Below, piece by piece: positions 9,018 through 16,687 of a DNA stretch of 41,098 nucleotides. The stretch's first letter is position 1. Every line of letters starts with the position of its first letter. This DNA is from Bacilli bacterium PM5-9 (lineage in GTDB: Bacteria > Bacillota_I > Bacilli_A > JAJDGJ01). The position numbers and the translations under genes were made by a program. The stretch covers positions 1 through 41,098 of the forward strand of contig JARXZD010000012.1 in assembly GCA_029893765.1 (NCBI GenBank), in the 5' to 3' direction. The notes below the pieces were generated by a model. That model ran no database searches. It worked only from the letters and a program-made list of their open reading frames with translations, and was not told the origin of the DNA.

Positions 9018-10179
9018 AATTCCAAGAATAAGATTTAAAGAATTTAGTGACCCTTGGGAACAGCGTAAGTTGGGAGATTTAGCTGACATTGTAGGTGGCG
9101 GAACGCCTAGCACTTCAAATCCCGAATATTGGGATGGCAAAATTGATTGGTATAGCCCTGCTGAGATTGGTGAGCAAATTTATGTTAGCAAGTGCCAAAG
9201 AACAATCACAGAACTTGGTCAACAAAAAAGTTCAACGAAGATTTTACCTGTTGGTACTGTTCTTTTTACTTCACGTGCTGGTATAGGAAATACCGCAATT
9301 CTTGCGAAAGAAGCCACTACAAACCAAGGTTTTCAATCAATTGTTCCAAATAAAGATGAGCTCGATAGTTATTTTATCTTCGCACGAACTAATGAGTTGA
9401 AACGCTACGGTGAGGTGACTGGAGCTGGATCAACATTCGTGGAAGTTTCTGGAAAGCAGATGGCTAAGATGCCTATTTCGATACCTAATATTGATGAACA
9501 AGGTCAAATTGGTTCGTTCTTTGAACAAATTGATACCACTATCACCCTTCATCAGCGTAAGTTAGAACAGCTGAAAAAACTTAAATGTTCTCTTCTTCAA
9601 AAAATGTTTCCAAAAAATAATGAAGAAATTCCAAGATTAAGATTTAGTGAATTCACTGACTCTTGGGAACAGCGTAAGTTAAGGAAACTACTAAGGTATG
9701 AACAACCAAACAAATATATTGTAAAGTCAACTGATTATGATGATCATTTTGAAACTCCTGTTTTGACAGCGGGACAAAGTTTCATTCTTGGGTATACTAA
9801 TGAAAAAGATGACATTAAAGAAGCAAGTTTTGATAATCCCATTATCATATTTGATGATTTTACAACAAGTTCTCATTACGTTGATTTTCCTTTTAAAGTA
9901 AAGAGTTCGGCAATAAAACTATTATCTTTATATAATGAAGATGATGATTTTTATTTTGTATATAATGTCCTATCAAATTTAAGTTATACACCTCTGAATC
10001 ATGAACGTCATTGGATTTCAAAGTTTTCAGAGTTTAATGTATATGTTCCAAATAGTAATGAACAGAGATCAATTGGGCTATTTTTATTAACTATTGATAA
10101 AACTATCACCCTTCATCAGCGTAAGCTAGAAGTATATCAAGATGTAAAAAAAGCTTTATTACAAAAAATGTTTGTATAA
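9010..10179 (+). CDS. hsdS: type I restriction-modification specificity subunit HsdS (expressed copy)
   Basis: HsdS chooses the recognition sequence through two target recognition domains. The protein is an internal duplication: IPRIRF...WEQRKL opens the first half and IPRLRF...WEQRKL the second, and each half ends in [10 protein letters not shown] plus a helical spacer ending LLQKMF. The first domain spans ~residues 20-175 and the second ~225-365. The ATG at 9010 (overlapping hsdM by 8 bases) is preferred; an in-frame ATG at 8998 adds four residues. The conserved borders are also DNA repeats shared with two silent half genes downstream, so this is the expressed slot of a shuffling system. 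The first domain's DNA is visibly richer in G+C than its surroundings, suggesting transfer. Confidence 0.95.
   Translation: MDKIPRIRFKEFSDPWEQRKLGDLADIVGGGTPSTSNPEYWDGKIDWYSPAEIGEQIYVSKCQRTITELGQQKSSTKILPVGTVLFTSRAGIGNTAILAKEATTNQGFQSIVPNKDELDSYFIFARTNELKRYGEVTGAGSTFVEVSGKQMAKMPISIPNIDEQGQIGSFFEQIDTTITLHQRKLEQLKKLKCSLLQKMFPKNNEEIPRLRFSEFTDSWEQRKLRKLLRYEQPNKYIVKSTDYDDHFETPVLTAGQSFILGYTNEKDDIKEASFDNPIIIFDDFTTSSHYVDFPFKVKSSAIKLLSLYNEDDDFYFVYNVLSNLSYTPLNHERHWISKFSEFNVYVPNSNEQRSIGLFLLTIDKTITLHQRKLEVYQDVKKALLQKMFV
9053..9077 (+). repeat. hsdS 5' repeat, copy A
   Basis: A 25-bp sequence around the WEQRKLG codons, identical and inverted at 15330-15354. A 15-bp core (TTGGGAACAGCGTAA) also occurs at 9663-9677 and 13323-13337. 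It opens the first specificity half of the expressed hsdS. Confidence 0.9.
9542..9559 (+). repeat. hsdS 3' repeat, copy E
   Basis: The 18-bp sequence TCACCCTTCATCAGCGTA (codons for xTLHQRx) closes the first specificity half. It recurs at 10106-10123 and 13829-13846 in the same orientation and at 14836-14853 inverted. Confidence 0.9.
9662..9680 (+). repeat. hsdS 5' repeat, copy B
   Basis: CTTGGGAACAGCGTAAGTT opens the second specificity half of hsdS. It is identical to the first 19 bases of copy A at 9053 and to the corresponding part of the inverted copy D at 15330-15354. Confidence 0.88.
10094..10123 (+). repeat. hsdS 3' repeat, copy F (30-bp inverted match)
   Basis: A 30-bp stretch coding for DKTITLHQR is identical and inverted at 14836-14865, at the end of the silent minus-strand half gene. 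This is the longest perfect repeat of the locus and suggests recent exchange. Confidence 0.9.
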
Positions 10180-10215
10180 TATGGAGCTCTAAATATTAAG
10201 AAATGAGGCAATTAT

Positions 10216-13200
10216 ATGGCAATTAAATTTACAAGCGAAAATGAAATTGAAGATAAGTTAATTAAGCAGTTAGTTGATGGCGAATCACAGTGGAAATATC
10301 GACCAGATTTAAATACCGAAGACAAGTTATGGAATAATTTTAGATTAAAATTAGAGCAAAATAATAAAGATGTTTTAAATGATGTAAAGTTAACCGAAAA
10401 AGAATTTACTCAAATAAAGGATCAGTTAAATTTTCCTAACTTTTTTGAAGCTTCAAAGTGGTTAGCTGGAGAAAATGGTGTTGCTGTAGTTACAATTTTA
10501 CGTGAGGATGCTTCGCTTGGCACAATAAGGTTAAAAGTTTTAAGTAGAAGAGATATCGCAGGTGGAATGTCTTCTTATGAAATAATTAATCAATATCATG
10601 CAAGTAAAGAAAGTAGTGTTGATAGATCAAGGCGTTTTGATATTACTCTTCTTATTAATGGATTACCAATGATTCAAATAGAATTAAAAAATAGAGCACA
10701 TTCATATATGGATGCTTTTAGACAAATTAAAAAGTATTTAGTTCAAGGTAAATTTAAAGGAATATTTTCTTCTCTACAAATGTTTGTTGTATCAAATGCA
10801 ACGGAAACAAAATATATTGCTGCTGCAGTTGATTCAAAATTAAATGAACAGTTTCTTTCAACATGGGTTGATGAAAATAATAGACCGGTTAATAATTATC
10901 TTGAGTTTGCAAAACATGTTCTTTCAATTCCGCAAGCTCACAAAATGGTTTCACATTATACGGTAATTGATTCAAGTAAAAAATCGTTGGTTTTGTTGAG
11001 ACCATATCAAATTCACGCTATTGAGGCGATAAAACAGGCATCTAAAGAACAAAAAAACGGTTTTATTTGGCATACTACTGGGTCTGGAAAAACGCTAACA
11101 TCATATAAGGTTGCTCGAAATTTATTGGATATCCCTGCAATTGATAAAACAATTTTTATTGTTGATAGAGTTGATTTAGATCAACAAACTTCATCGTCAT
11201 TTATTTCTTATGCAGAAAATGACACGATAGCAATAGATGAAACAGATAATGTAAAAGATTTAATCAGTAAATTACTTTCTGTAGATAGAAATGTTATTGT
11301 AACAACAATTCAAAAATTAAATCATATTTTAAGTAGATTTGAAAAGCATCCAGATGAAATCAAACAAAAAAAACTTAAAGATTTAAGAGTTGCAATTATT
11401 GTAGATGAGTGTCATAGAGCAGTTAGTGAATTAAAACAAAAAGATGTCAAAAAACTACTTCCAAAATCATATTGGTATGGATTTACAGGAACACCAATTT
11501 TTCCTGAACAAAAAAAGAAAGGTAAGAGTGGTAAGATTGTAACAACAGAAGACCAATATGGAAATTGTCTACACAAATACACTGTCAAAGAAGCAATGCA
11601 TGATAAAGCAGTTTTAGGATTTCAAATGACATATCGGGGGTTGTCAGAAGAAGCAAAATATAATTATTTTGAAAAAAATCATCCAGATAAGGATTATTAT
11701 TCAATTGATGAAATAGAAAAAGAAGCTATTATTGACAACAGTAGTATATATGATACAAAAGACCATATGCTTTCAGTTATTGATTATATTATTAATAAGT
11801 CCAAAAGAATTCTTGGATTTAGTAACGGTGTTGGTCGTACATATGGTGCTATTTTAACAACTTCATCAATCGCGAAAGCTCAAAGATATTATTCATTATT
11901 TAAAGAAGTAATTGCAGGAAATAATGATGATGTTAAAGTAAATGAAGACATTAAAAAGACAATCTCAGATTTTCCAAAAATCGCTATCACTTATTCAATT
12001 AGTGAAAATGAAGAATCGTCAATTGATAATCAAAGAGAAATGGAAAAATCTATACAAGATTATAATGAAATGTTTAAAACAAACTATTCTTTGGAAACGA
12101 TAAGAGGGTATAATCAAGATATAAACAATAGGTTAGCCAGAAAACAAGATAAATTTCAAGTCAGAAAAGAACAACTTGACCTTATTATAGTTGTTGATAG
12201 ATTACTAACTGGGTTTGATGCGCCTAGCATTTCGACATTATTTATTGATAGAGCACCATTAGAATACCATAACTTAATTCAAGCGTTTTCTAGAACTAAT
12301 CGTATATTTGATAAAGCAAAACCATATGGACAAATTGTTACTTTTCAATCACCTAAGATATTTAAATGTAATGTAAACAAAGCAATGGAACTATATTCAA
12401 ATGGTGATGATGGAGAAGTAATTGCTCCACTTTGGGAAGAAGCGGCAAAGAGATTTGAAAAATCAGTTAATGAATTAAAAAATGTTGCTATGACACCGCA
12501 GAGTGTAATTGATTTAGATTTAATAAAAAAGAAGAAATTTTTAAAGTGTTTTCAAATTTTAGACAGAAATTATGCGTTAATTCAACTATATGAAGAATTT
12601 GATAATATTAGTTTATTTTCATGTTTTGGAATTAGTAATGATGAAATTCAAGAGTATTATGGTATATATGTAAATATCAAGGAAGAATTAAAAACAGAAA
12701 AAGAAGAAATTGAAGAAGTTGAAATAGATTTCGATTATGAGTTGGAAACAGTTGGAGTTGAAAAAATTGATTATGAATATATCTTGAAACTAATTCAAGT
12801 ATATGTTGATGAACCTCAAATAAAAGAAAGTAATGAGGATTTTGATGAAATTAGCCAATATATTATAAATTTAAAAGACGATAACAAAGAATTTGCTGAA
12901 GTTATTGACTTGTTATGGGAAGATATTCAAAAAGAGCCCGAAACCTATAAAGGAATGCAAATAACAAATGTTTTAGAAGAAAGAATTCAAGACAAAAAAA
13001 ATAAATATATTCAAAACTTTTCAAAAGAGTGGCATGTAAATGAAGAAGCGCTTTTATATGTTGTTGATAATTATAATCCGAATAGAAGTGTGCAAAATGG
13101 TGAAAAAGAGTTAAAAGATACTAGTGATTATGAGGAATATAAGATTTCTTCTAGTAATTCAGTTTCAAAATTACATTATTGGCAAGAAATAAAGAAAGAA

Positions 13201-13251
13201 TATAATAAATTAGCTGCAGAAATAATATATCCTTTAAATAAGAGAAAGTAA
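10216..13251 (+). CDS. hsdR: type I restriction-modification system restriction subunit HsdR
   Basis: HsdR is the ATP-driven DNA translocase and nuclease of the complex. In order: a PD-(D/E)XK nuclease domain with D142 and E156-x-K158 (IELKN); helicase motif I TTGSGKT (287-293), the DECH box (397-400) and GFTGTP (motif III); a second RecA-like domain with LLTGFDAP and AFSRTNR; then a long helical C-terminal region. Residues ~926-1005 match the C-terminus of the AbiH-like protein at 5057-7411. At 1011 residues the gene appears intact. It starts 36 bases after hsdS with no promoter seen in the gap, so it probably depends on the operon promoter. It lies inside the region that long-range hsdS inversion would flip. 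Confidence 0.97.
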   Translation: MAIKFTSENEIEDKLIKQLVDGESQWKYRPDLNTEDKLWNNFRLKLEQNNKDVLNDVKLTEKEFTQIKDQLNFPNFFEASKWLAGENGVAVVTILREDASLGTIRLKVLSRRDIAGGMSSYEIINQYHASKESSVDRSRRFDITLLINGLPMIQIELKNRAHSYMDAFRQIKKYLVQGKFKGIFSSLQMFVVSNATETKYIAAAVDSKLNEQFLSTWVDENNRPVNNYLEFAKHVLSIPQAHKMVSHYTVIDSSKKSLVLLRPYQIHAIEAIKQASKEQKNGFIWHTTGSGKTLTSYKVARNLLDIPAIDKTIFIVDRVDLDQQTSSSFISYAENDTIAIDETDNVKDLISKLLSVDRNVIVTTIQKLNHILSRFEKHPDEIKQKKLKDLRVAIIVDECHRAVSELKQKDVKKLLPKSYWYGFTGTPIFPEQKKKGKSGKIVTTEDQYGNCLHKYTVKEAMHDKAVLGFQMTYRGLSEEAKYNYFEKNHPDKDYYSIDEIEKEAIIDNSSIYDTKDHMLSVIDYIINKSKRILGFSNGVGRTYGAILTTSSIAKAQRYYSLFKEVIAGNNDDVKVNEDIKKTISDFPKIAITYSISENEESSIDNQREMEKSIQDYNEMFKTNYSLETIRGYNQDINNRLARKQDKFQVRKEQLDLIIVVDRLLTGFDAPSISTLFIDRAPLEYHNLIQAFSRTNRIFDKAKPYGQIVTFQSPKIFKCNVNKAMELYSNGDDGEVIAPLWEEAAKRFEKSVNELKNVAMTPQSVIDLDLIKKKKFLKCFQILDRNYALIQLYEEFDNISLFSCFGISNDEIQEYYGIYVNIKEELKTEKEEIEEVEIDFDYELETVGVEKIDYEYILKLIQVYVDEPQIKESNEDFDEISQYIINLKDDNKEFAEVIDLLWEDIQKEPETYKGMQITNVLEERIQDKKNKYIQNFSKEWHVNEEALLYVVDNYNPNRSVQNGEKELKDTSDYEEYKISSSNSVSKLHYWQEIKKEYNKLAAEIIYPLNKRK
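12991..13224 (+). other. HsdR C-terminal segment shared with the AbiH-like protein
   Basis: This is the partner of 7142-7387. The block begins DKKNKYI and ends KLAAEI. It shares AL-x-Y, NYN-x-N, ELKD, EY, SKL-x-Y and N-x-LA with the AbiH-like protein, in the same order and spacing. Confidence 0.7.
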
Positions 13252-13321
13252 TAGTTCTACATATAGGAAAATAAATCGTTAATGTAAATTATAAATAGAT
13301 TATAATTTATTTTAACAAACG

Positions 13322-13340
13322 ATTGGGAACAGCGTAAATT
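13322..13340 (+). repeat. hsdS 5' repeat, copy C
   Basis: ATTGGGAACAGCGTAAATT differs from copies A and B at the first base and near the 3' end and shares the 15-bp core. It opens the silent plus-strand half gene. Confidence 0.85.
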
Positions 13341-13828
13341 GTCAGAGTTCGGCCTAGCAACAGGTGGGACATCTATAGAGTCTGAGTTTTCTGAAGATGG
13401 AATATATAAAGTAATAAGCATAGGAAGTTATTCTGAAGATGGTATTTATATAGACCAAGGGATACGTGCTGTAAGATCAGATAAGACGGTAAATAGAATC
13501 CTAAACAAAGGTGATATCACTATGATATTGAATGATAAAACTTCATTCGGGAACATCATCGGACGTGTACTTTTAATCGAAGAATCAGGGGTTTATGTAT
13601 ATAACCAGAGAACTGAAAGAATTGAAGTGGATAGTTCAAATTACGATTCACAGTTTATATATACAATGCTAAATGCTCCTGAGATTAGAGATAAAATTAT
13701 AAAACAAAGTCAAGGAAATACACAGATATACGTCAATTGGACAACGATAGCACAGACTGATTATTTAATACCACAAATTAATGAACAAATAAAAATCAGC
13801 AAATATTTTTCAAACTTGGATAACCTTG

Positions 13829-13846
13829 TCACCCTTCATCAGCGTA
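13829..13846 (+). repeat. hsdS 3' repeat, copy G
   Basis: The 18-bp 3' repeat ends the silent plus-strand half. Beyond it, CGTCATTT continues the match to the inverted copy at 14827-14853 with one difference, so the recombinase gene is bracketed by an imperfect inverted repeat of about 27 bp. Confidence 0.88.
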
Positions 13847-13863
13847 CGTCATTTTATTATATG

Positions 13864-14790
13864 TTAACTTAATACTGATAATGATCTCATTACAAGATCA
13901 ACATCTTGATTCTCTAATTCATGAATAATATGTAGATATGTTTTTTGTGTAGTGGTCATGCTTGCATGTCCAAGTCTGCGTGCAACACTTGCAATAGAAA
14001 CACCAGCAAAAAGTAATAGCGATGCGTGGGTATGTCTTAATCCATGTATAGATATTATCGGTATATTAACTTTTTTGCAGTGTCTTTCTAAAAAACTATT
14101 TACAGTAGAGTTATATATTTTACTTTTCACGAAAATTGGTTTATCATCTGGTAAATTTTTAATTAACTCTGAAAATTGAATAACAGTTTGCCAATCAAGT
14201 TGGATTTTTCTAACTGACGATTGGTTTTTTGTTGGCATAAATCCACCATTATCTTTGTAATTCCAAGTTTTATTTATCGTTAGTGTTTGTCTTGAAAAAT
14301 CAAAATCCTTTGGAGTTAATGCTAATGCTTCAGAGAATCGCATTCCAGTTTTTGCAATTATCATTATTAGCCAACTCCAGTTAACTTCATTTTCTAGTTC
14401 TAAACTGTTTAGCAATGTTTGTAATTCAAATTGATTTAAATATTTTGGCTTTTTAACTTTTGGTGTTTTCCCTTTAATTATTGCTTTTCTTGTAGGGTCT
14501 CTATCAATTAATCCTTCGTCAACAGCATCAAGAATAGATGCTTTCAATTGATGATGAAAATCCATTGTTGTTTGTCGTTCATGTTGTTTTGCATAGTCAT
14601 TTAATAATTGTTGATATTTACTTCTAGTTAATTGATATATTTTTAAATTTGGAATTAATTTTTCAAGCCATTTATGTGTCATCATATATTTTTTCATAGT
14701 AATTTCTCTAATTGCACCTTCTTTATAAGTTTCTGTCCATCTTAAATAATATTCGTGAAATAATTCATTTTTTTGTTCTTCTTTTGACAT
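13864..14790 (-). CDS. tyrosine recombinase of the hsdS shuffling locus
   Basis: A 308-residue integrase-fold site-specific recombinase, probably the invertase for the hsdS repeats (compare CreX/PsrA of streptococcal loci). The N-terminal half (1-~115) is the helical core-binding domain. The catalytic set is visible: Arg151 (TGMRFSEAL), the TKNQSSVRKI lysine hairpin, His249-x-x-Arg252 (HGLRHTHAS), LGHAS, and Tyr285 (TQKTYLHII). The ATG at 14790 has an excellent ribosome site (AGGAGG, 7-8 bases upstream). An upstream in-frame extension would overlap the silent hsdS half and is not needed. The gene sits between two silent cassettes and is flanked by inverted repeats, so its own orientation may flip. 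Confidence 0.9.
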   Translation of the reverse strand: MSKEEQKNELFHEYYLRWTETYKEGAIREITMKKYMMTHKWLEKLIPNLKIYQLTRSKYQQLLNDYAKQHERQTTMDFHHQLKASILDAVDEGLIDRDPTRKAIIKGKTPKVKKPKYLNQFELQTLLNSLELENEVNWSWLIMIIAKTGMRFSEALALTPKDFDFSRQTLTINKTWNYKDNGGFMPTKNQSSVRKIQLDWQTVIQFSELIKNLPDDKPIFVKSKIYNSTVNSFLERHCKKVNIPIISIHGLRHTHASLLLFAGVSIASVARRLGHASMTTTQKTYLHIIHELENQDVDLVMRSLSVLS

Positions 14791-14835
14791 TGTTTCGTCC
14801 TCCTTATTTAACTGTTTTATTTGTGAAAAATGACA

Positions 14836-14865
14836 TACGCTGATGAAGGGTGATAGTTTTATCAA
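14836..14865 (-). repeat. hsdS 3' repeat, copy H (inverted)
   Basis: Inverted 30-bp perfect match to 10094-10123. Its 18-bp core is shared by all four half genes. Confidence 0.9.
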
Positions 14866-15329
14866 CATTGTATAAAAATGCGCCAATTTTGGTTTGCTCC
14901 TCCAAGGATGGAACTGGAACCTCAATATCCATCATTTTTGTTTTGGAAATGTTGTATCTTGAAATCCCTTGCGCCAAGAAGGTTATCTTTTTACGAACTG
15001 CTGTCGAACGCAACATAGATGCGCAGTAATCTAATTCTAATTCAACATGAGGTCGATATCCAAAACTGAAACTGTTGAGATAAACGTTGTCATCATGGTA
15101 TTTCCATACTGATGACATCCCAACTTCTTCTGGTGTTTCTGATGAAGTCGTAAAGAATACATCACCATATTGAACTTCATTTTGTTTTGGATCAATTTCA
15201 ACTGAATCAAGTTGGTCCAAACTTGACACAGGATTTTGAAAAACGTTCACGTAAGTAACGAATTTTGCGTCACCGTGTCCGAAGTCTTCTTTCCTTTTTC
15301 CAGATAGTCCAGTAAAAGTTTTACCCAAC

Positions 15330-15354
15330 TCTCCCAACTTACGCTGTTCCCAAG
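15330..15354 (-). repeat. hsdS 5' repeat, copy D (inverted)
   Basis: Inverted 25-bp perfect match to 9053-9077, at the beginning of the minus-strand silent half gene. Recombination between the two would invert about 6.3 kb. Confidence 0.9.
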
Positions 15355-15465
15355 TTATACATGATTTCATTGTAATAATTATTAAATCATCATGTAAATA
15401 TAAATACAAGTGTTTCAATAATATCAAAATATTTATTTTTTATAAATATAATTTGTAATTCATTA

Positions 15466-15474
15466 TGCTATAAT
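15466..15474 (+). promoter_or_regulatory. extended -10 promoter of the small membrane protein gene
   Basis: TGCTATAAT is a consensus extended -10 element about 30 bases before the TTG start at 15504. No convincing -35 is present. Confidence 0.5.
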
Positions 15475-15503
15475 AGTATAGTAATTTTAGAGGAGTGAAT
15501 TTA

Positions 15504-15758
15504 TTGAATAATTTATTAAATAACCTTAAAGGAATACATTGGCTTTTTATATGTTTTGCAGTTATTTTTTTTATATTTTTAACTAGAATCTTTATAAATC
15601 TTATTTACGCATTTTTTGAAGAATTAGTAAGAAAAAATTTAAAATTTAGTTTTATTTATTTTTATGAAAAAAATAAATTAAGTATGCAAATAATAGGAGT
15701 AATTTTCATTTTAATATTTGGTTGTCTAGCAATTTCCATGTTAATTTATTTAATATAA
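15504..15758 (+). CDS. small membrane protein of unknown function
   Basis: I do not recognise this 84-residue protein. Two hydrophobic segments are visible, about residues 12-32 (FICFAVIFFIFLTRIFINLI) and 60-84 (IIGVIFILIFG... to the end), with a basic, aromatic stretch between them, so it is probably a two-pass membrane protein. The TTG at 15504 is preferred because GAGGAG lies 8 bases upstream; the GTG at 15495 overlaps that site. The gene stands alone between the restriction island and the phospholipase-like gene and has its own promoter. Confidence 0.6.
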   Translation: MNNLLNNLKGIHWLFICFAVIFFIFLTRIFINLIYAFFEELVRKNLKFSFIYFYEKNKLSMQIIGVIFILIFGCLAISMLIYLI

Positions 15759-15883
15759 TAATTACTGTAATTTAACTATCAAAAAGACTTTTTAATAGTA
15801 AGAGTAAGCATAAATTAGTTTTAAATTTTTATATATTTTTTAATTTATATTATGATATAATATTCAACAAAGGAAGTGATTAT

Positions 15884-16672
15884 ATGCCTGCATTTGCAAC
15901 ACATTTCTTCTATGCTAAAAAAGTATATGAAGAATCAGATAAAGAAGTAAAAAAACTAATTGAAAGATATCGTAGCTATTATGATTTAGGGGCACAAGGA
16001 CCAGATATATTCTTTTATTATAAACCATATAAGAGAAATAATATCGCAGCATACGGTTCAAGTCTTCATAACAAACAAGCAAAAAGATTGTTTGAAGAAG
16101 CAATTAAAAAAATTAAAGAAGTAGATGATCAAGCAGCATTTGTATATTTATTAGGATTAGGAACACATTTTTCATTAGATAGTAGTTTTCATCCAATAAT
16201 TAATAAAAAATATACAGAGTTTAATGATCATATGATATTAGAAGCAGAATTAGATAGACGTATTATTGAACAGAATGTACGATTTAAACCACATAAATTT
16301 AGAAGAAATCTTTTGATTAATGCAAGATATAAATATGGATATGATTTACAGTTTGTTTATCCAAAAATCGATTCAAAGTATATTGATGAATCAATCTATC
16401 AAACTAACTTTTACATGAAAGTATTATATTCACCAAATAATATAAAAGGTAAAATTATTTCGTTATTATGTAAAACATTTATTAAAGGTGCAGATTTTTC
16501 AAATTTAATTATTAAGAAAAAACCAAATACTGCTTATGATAAAACAGTAGATGAATTAATAAAAAAATATCCTGATGCGATTACAACAGGAGTTAATAAT
16601 TTAAAAAACTTAGTTGATGTTTATAATGGAAAAGCAAAAATGGATAAATATTTTTACAATACATTTGAATAA
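15884..16672 (+). CDS. zinc-dependent phospholipase C-like protein (PF00882 type)
   Basis: The 262-residue protein matches the zinc-dependent phospholipase C / S1-P1 nuclease-like family. It has an N-terminal PAFATHFFYAKKV with His6 or a nearby His as metal ligand, the GAQGPDIFFY motif (about 44-53), an SLHNKQAKRLFE segment, and GLGTHFSLDSSFHP (about 92-105) carrying the H-x3-D pattern. No signal peptide is seen, unlike secreted clostridial alpha-toxin, so it is probably cytoplasmic and its substrate is unknown. AAAGGAAGTGAT precedes the ATG and a TATAAT lies about 30 bases upstream. An MFS transporter gene follows after 15 bases, so they may be co-transcribed. Confidence 0.8.
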   Translation: MPAFATHFFYAKKVYEESDKEVKKLIERYRSYYDLGAQGPDIFFYYKPYKRNNIAAYGSSLHNKQAKRLFEEAIKKIKEVDDQAAFVYLLGLGTHFSLDSSFHPIINKKYTEFNDHMILEAELDRRIIEQNVRFKPHKFRRNLLINARYKYGYDLQFVYPKIDSKYIDESIYQTNFYMKVLYSPNNIKGKIISLLCKTFIKGADFSNLIIKKKPNTAYDKTVDELIKKYPDAITTGVNNLKNLVDVYNGKAKMDKYFYNTFE

Positions 16673-16687
16673 TTAAAGGAGAAAAAG

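Larger units (their letters stand above)
13321..13872 (+). pseudogene. silent hsdS half gene (specificity cassette, plus strand)
   Basis: The frame reads DWEQRKLSEFGLATGGTS at its start and TLHQRTSFYYMLT at its end, exactly the span from the 5' to the 3' hsdS repeat. It therefore holds one target recognition domain of about 170 residues. No ATG or ribosome site precedes it: the upstream in-frame stop is near 13303, and only a TTG inside the conserved WEQRKL codons is available. It is best read as a donor cassette for the expressed hsdS, not an independent gene. Its last bases overlap the end of the recombinase gene, which converges from the other strand. Its target sequence cannot be told from this. 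Confidence 0.82.
9053..15354. other. invertible hsdS shuffling locus
   Basis: Four specificity half genes are each bounded by the same two repeats. Two are in the expressed hsdS, one is silent on the plus strand (13321-13872) and one is silent on the minus strand (14804-15370). A tyrosine recombinase lies between the silent halves. The outermost inverted pair (9053-9077 and 15330-15354) is a 25-bp perfect match. The layout resembles pneumococcal SpnIII-type loci with creX/psrA recombinases, except that hsdR lies inside the invertible interval. Recombination itself is inferred, not observed. Confidence 0.8.
14804..15370 (-). pseudogene. silent hsdS half gene (specificity cassette, minus strand)
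   Basis: The minus-strand frame begins MKSCITWEQRKLGELGKTFTG and ends DKTITLHQR followed by a short unrelated tail MSFFTNKTVK. It thus covers one target recognition domain between a 5' repeat identical to copy A and a 3' repeat identical to copy F. An ATG at 15370 is in frame but has no clear ribosome site, so expression is doubtful and a donor role is likelier. The segment is richer in G+C than the chromosome around it. It ends 14 bases before the recombinase start on the same strand, so any transcript entering it would also reach the recombinase. Confidence 0.8.

Noticed and set aside
13339-13872. Independent hsdS-like gene starting at TTG 13339
   Set aside because: The TTG is the Leu codon inside the conserved WEQRKL border and has no ribosome site; the frame continues upstream to 13321 as part of the repeat. 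It is better read as a silent cassette.
14791-14925. N-terminal extension of the hsdS recombinase to 14925
   Set aside because: The added 45 residues are a shadow of the silent hsdS half in another frame. A strong AGGAGG site places the start at 14790.
15775-15806. Terminator-like hairpin ACTAT...AAAAAG/CTTTTT...ATAGT
   Set aside because: The stem would leave a very small loop, contains a mismatch and has no T-run after it; it could be chance in AT-rich DNA.
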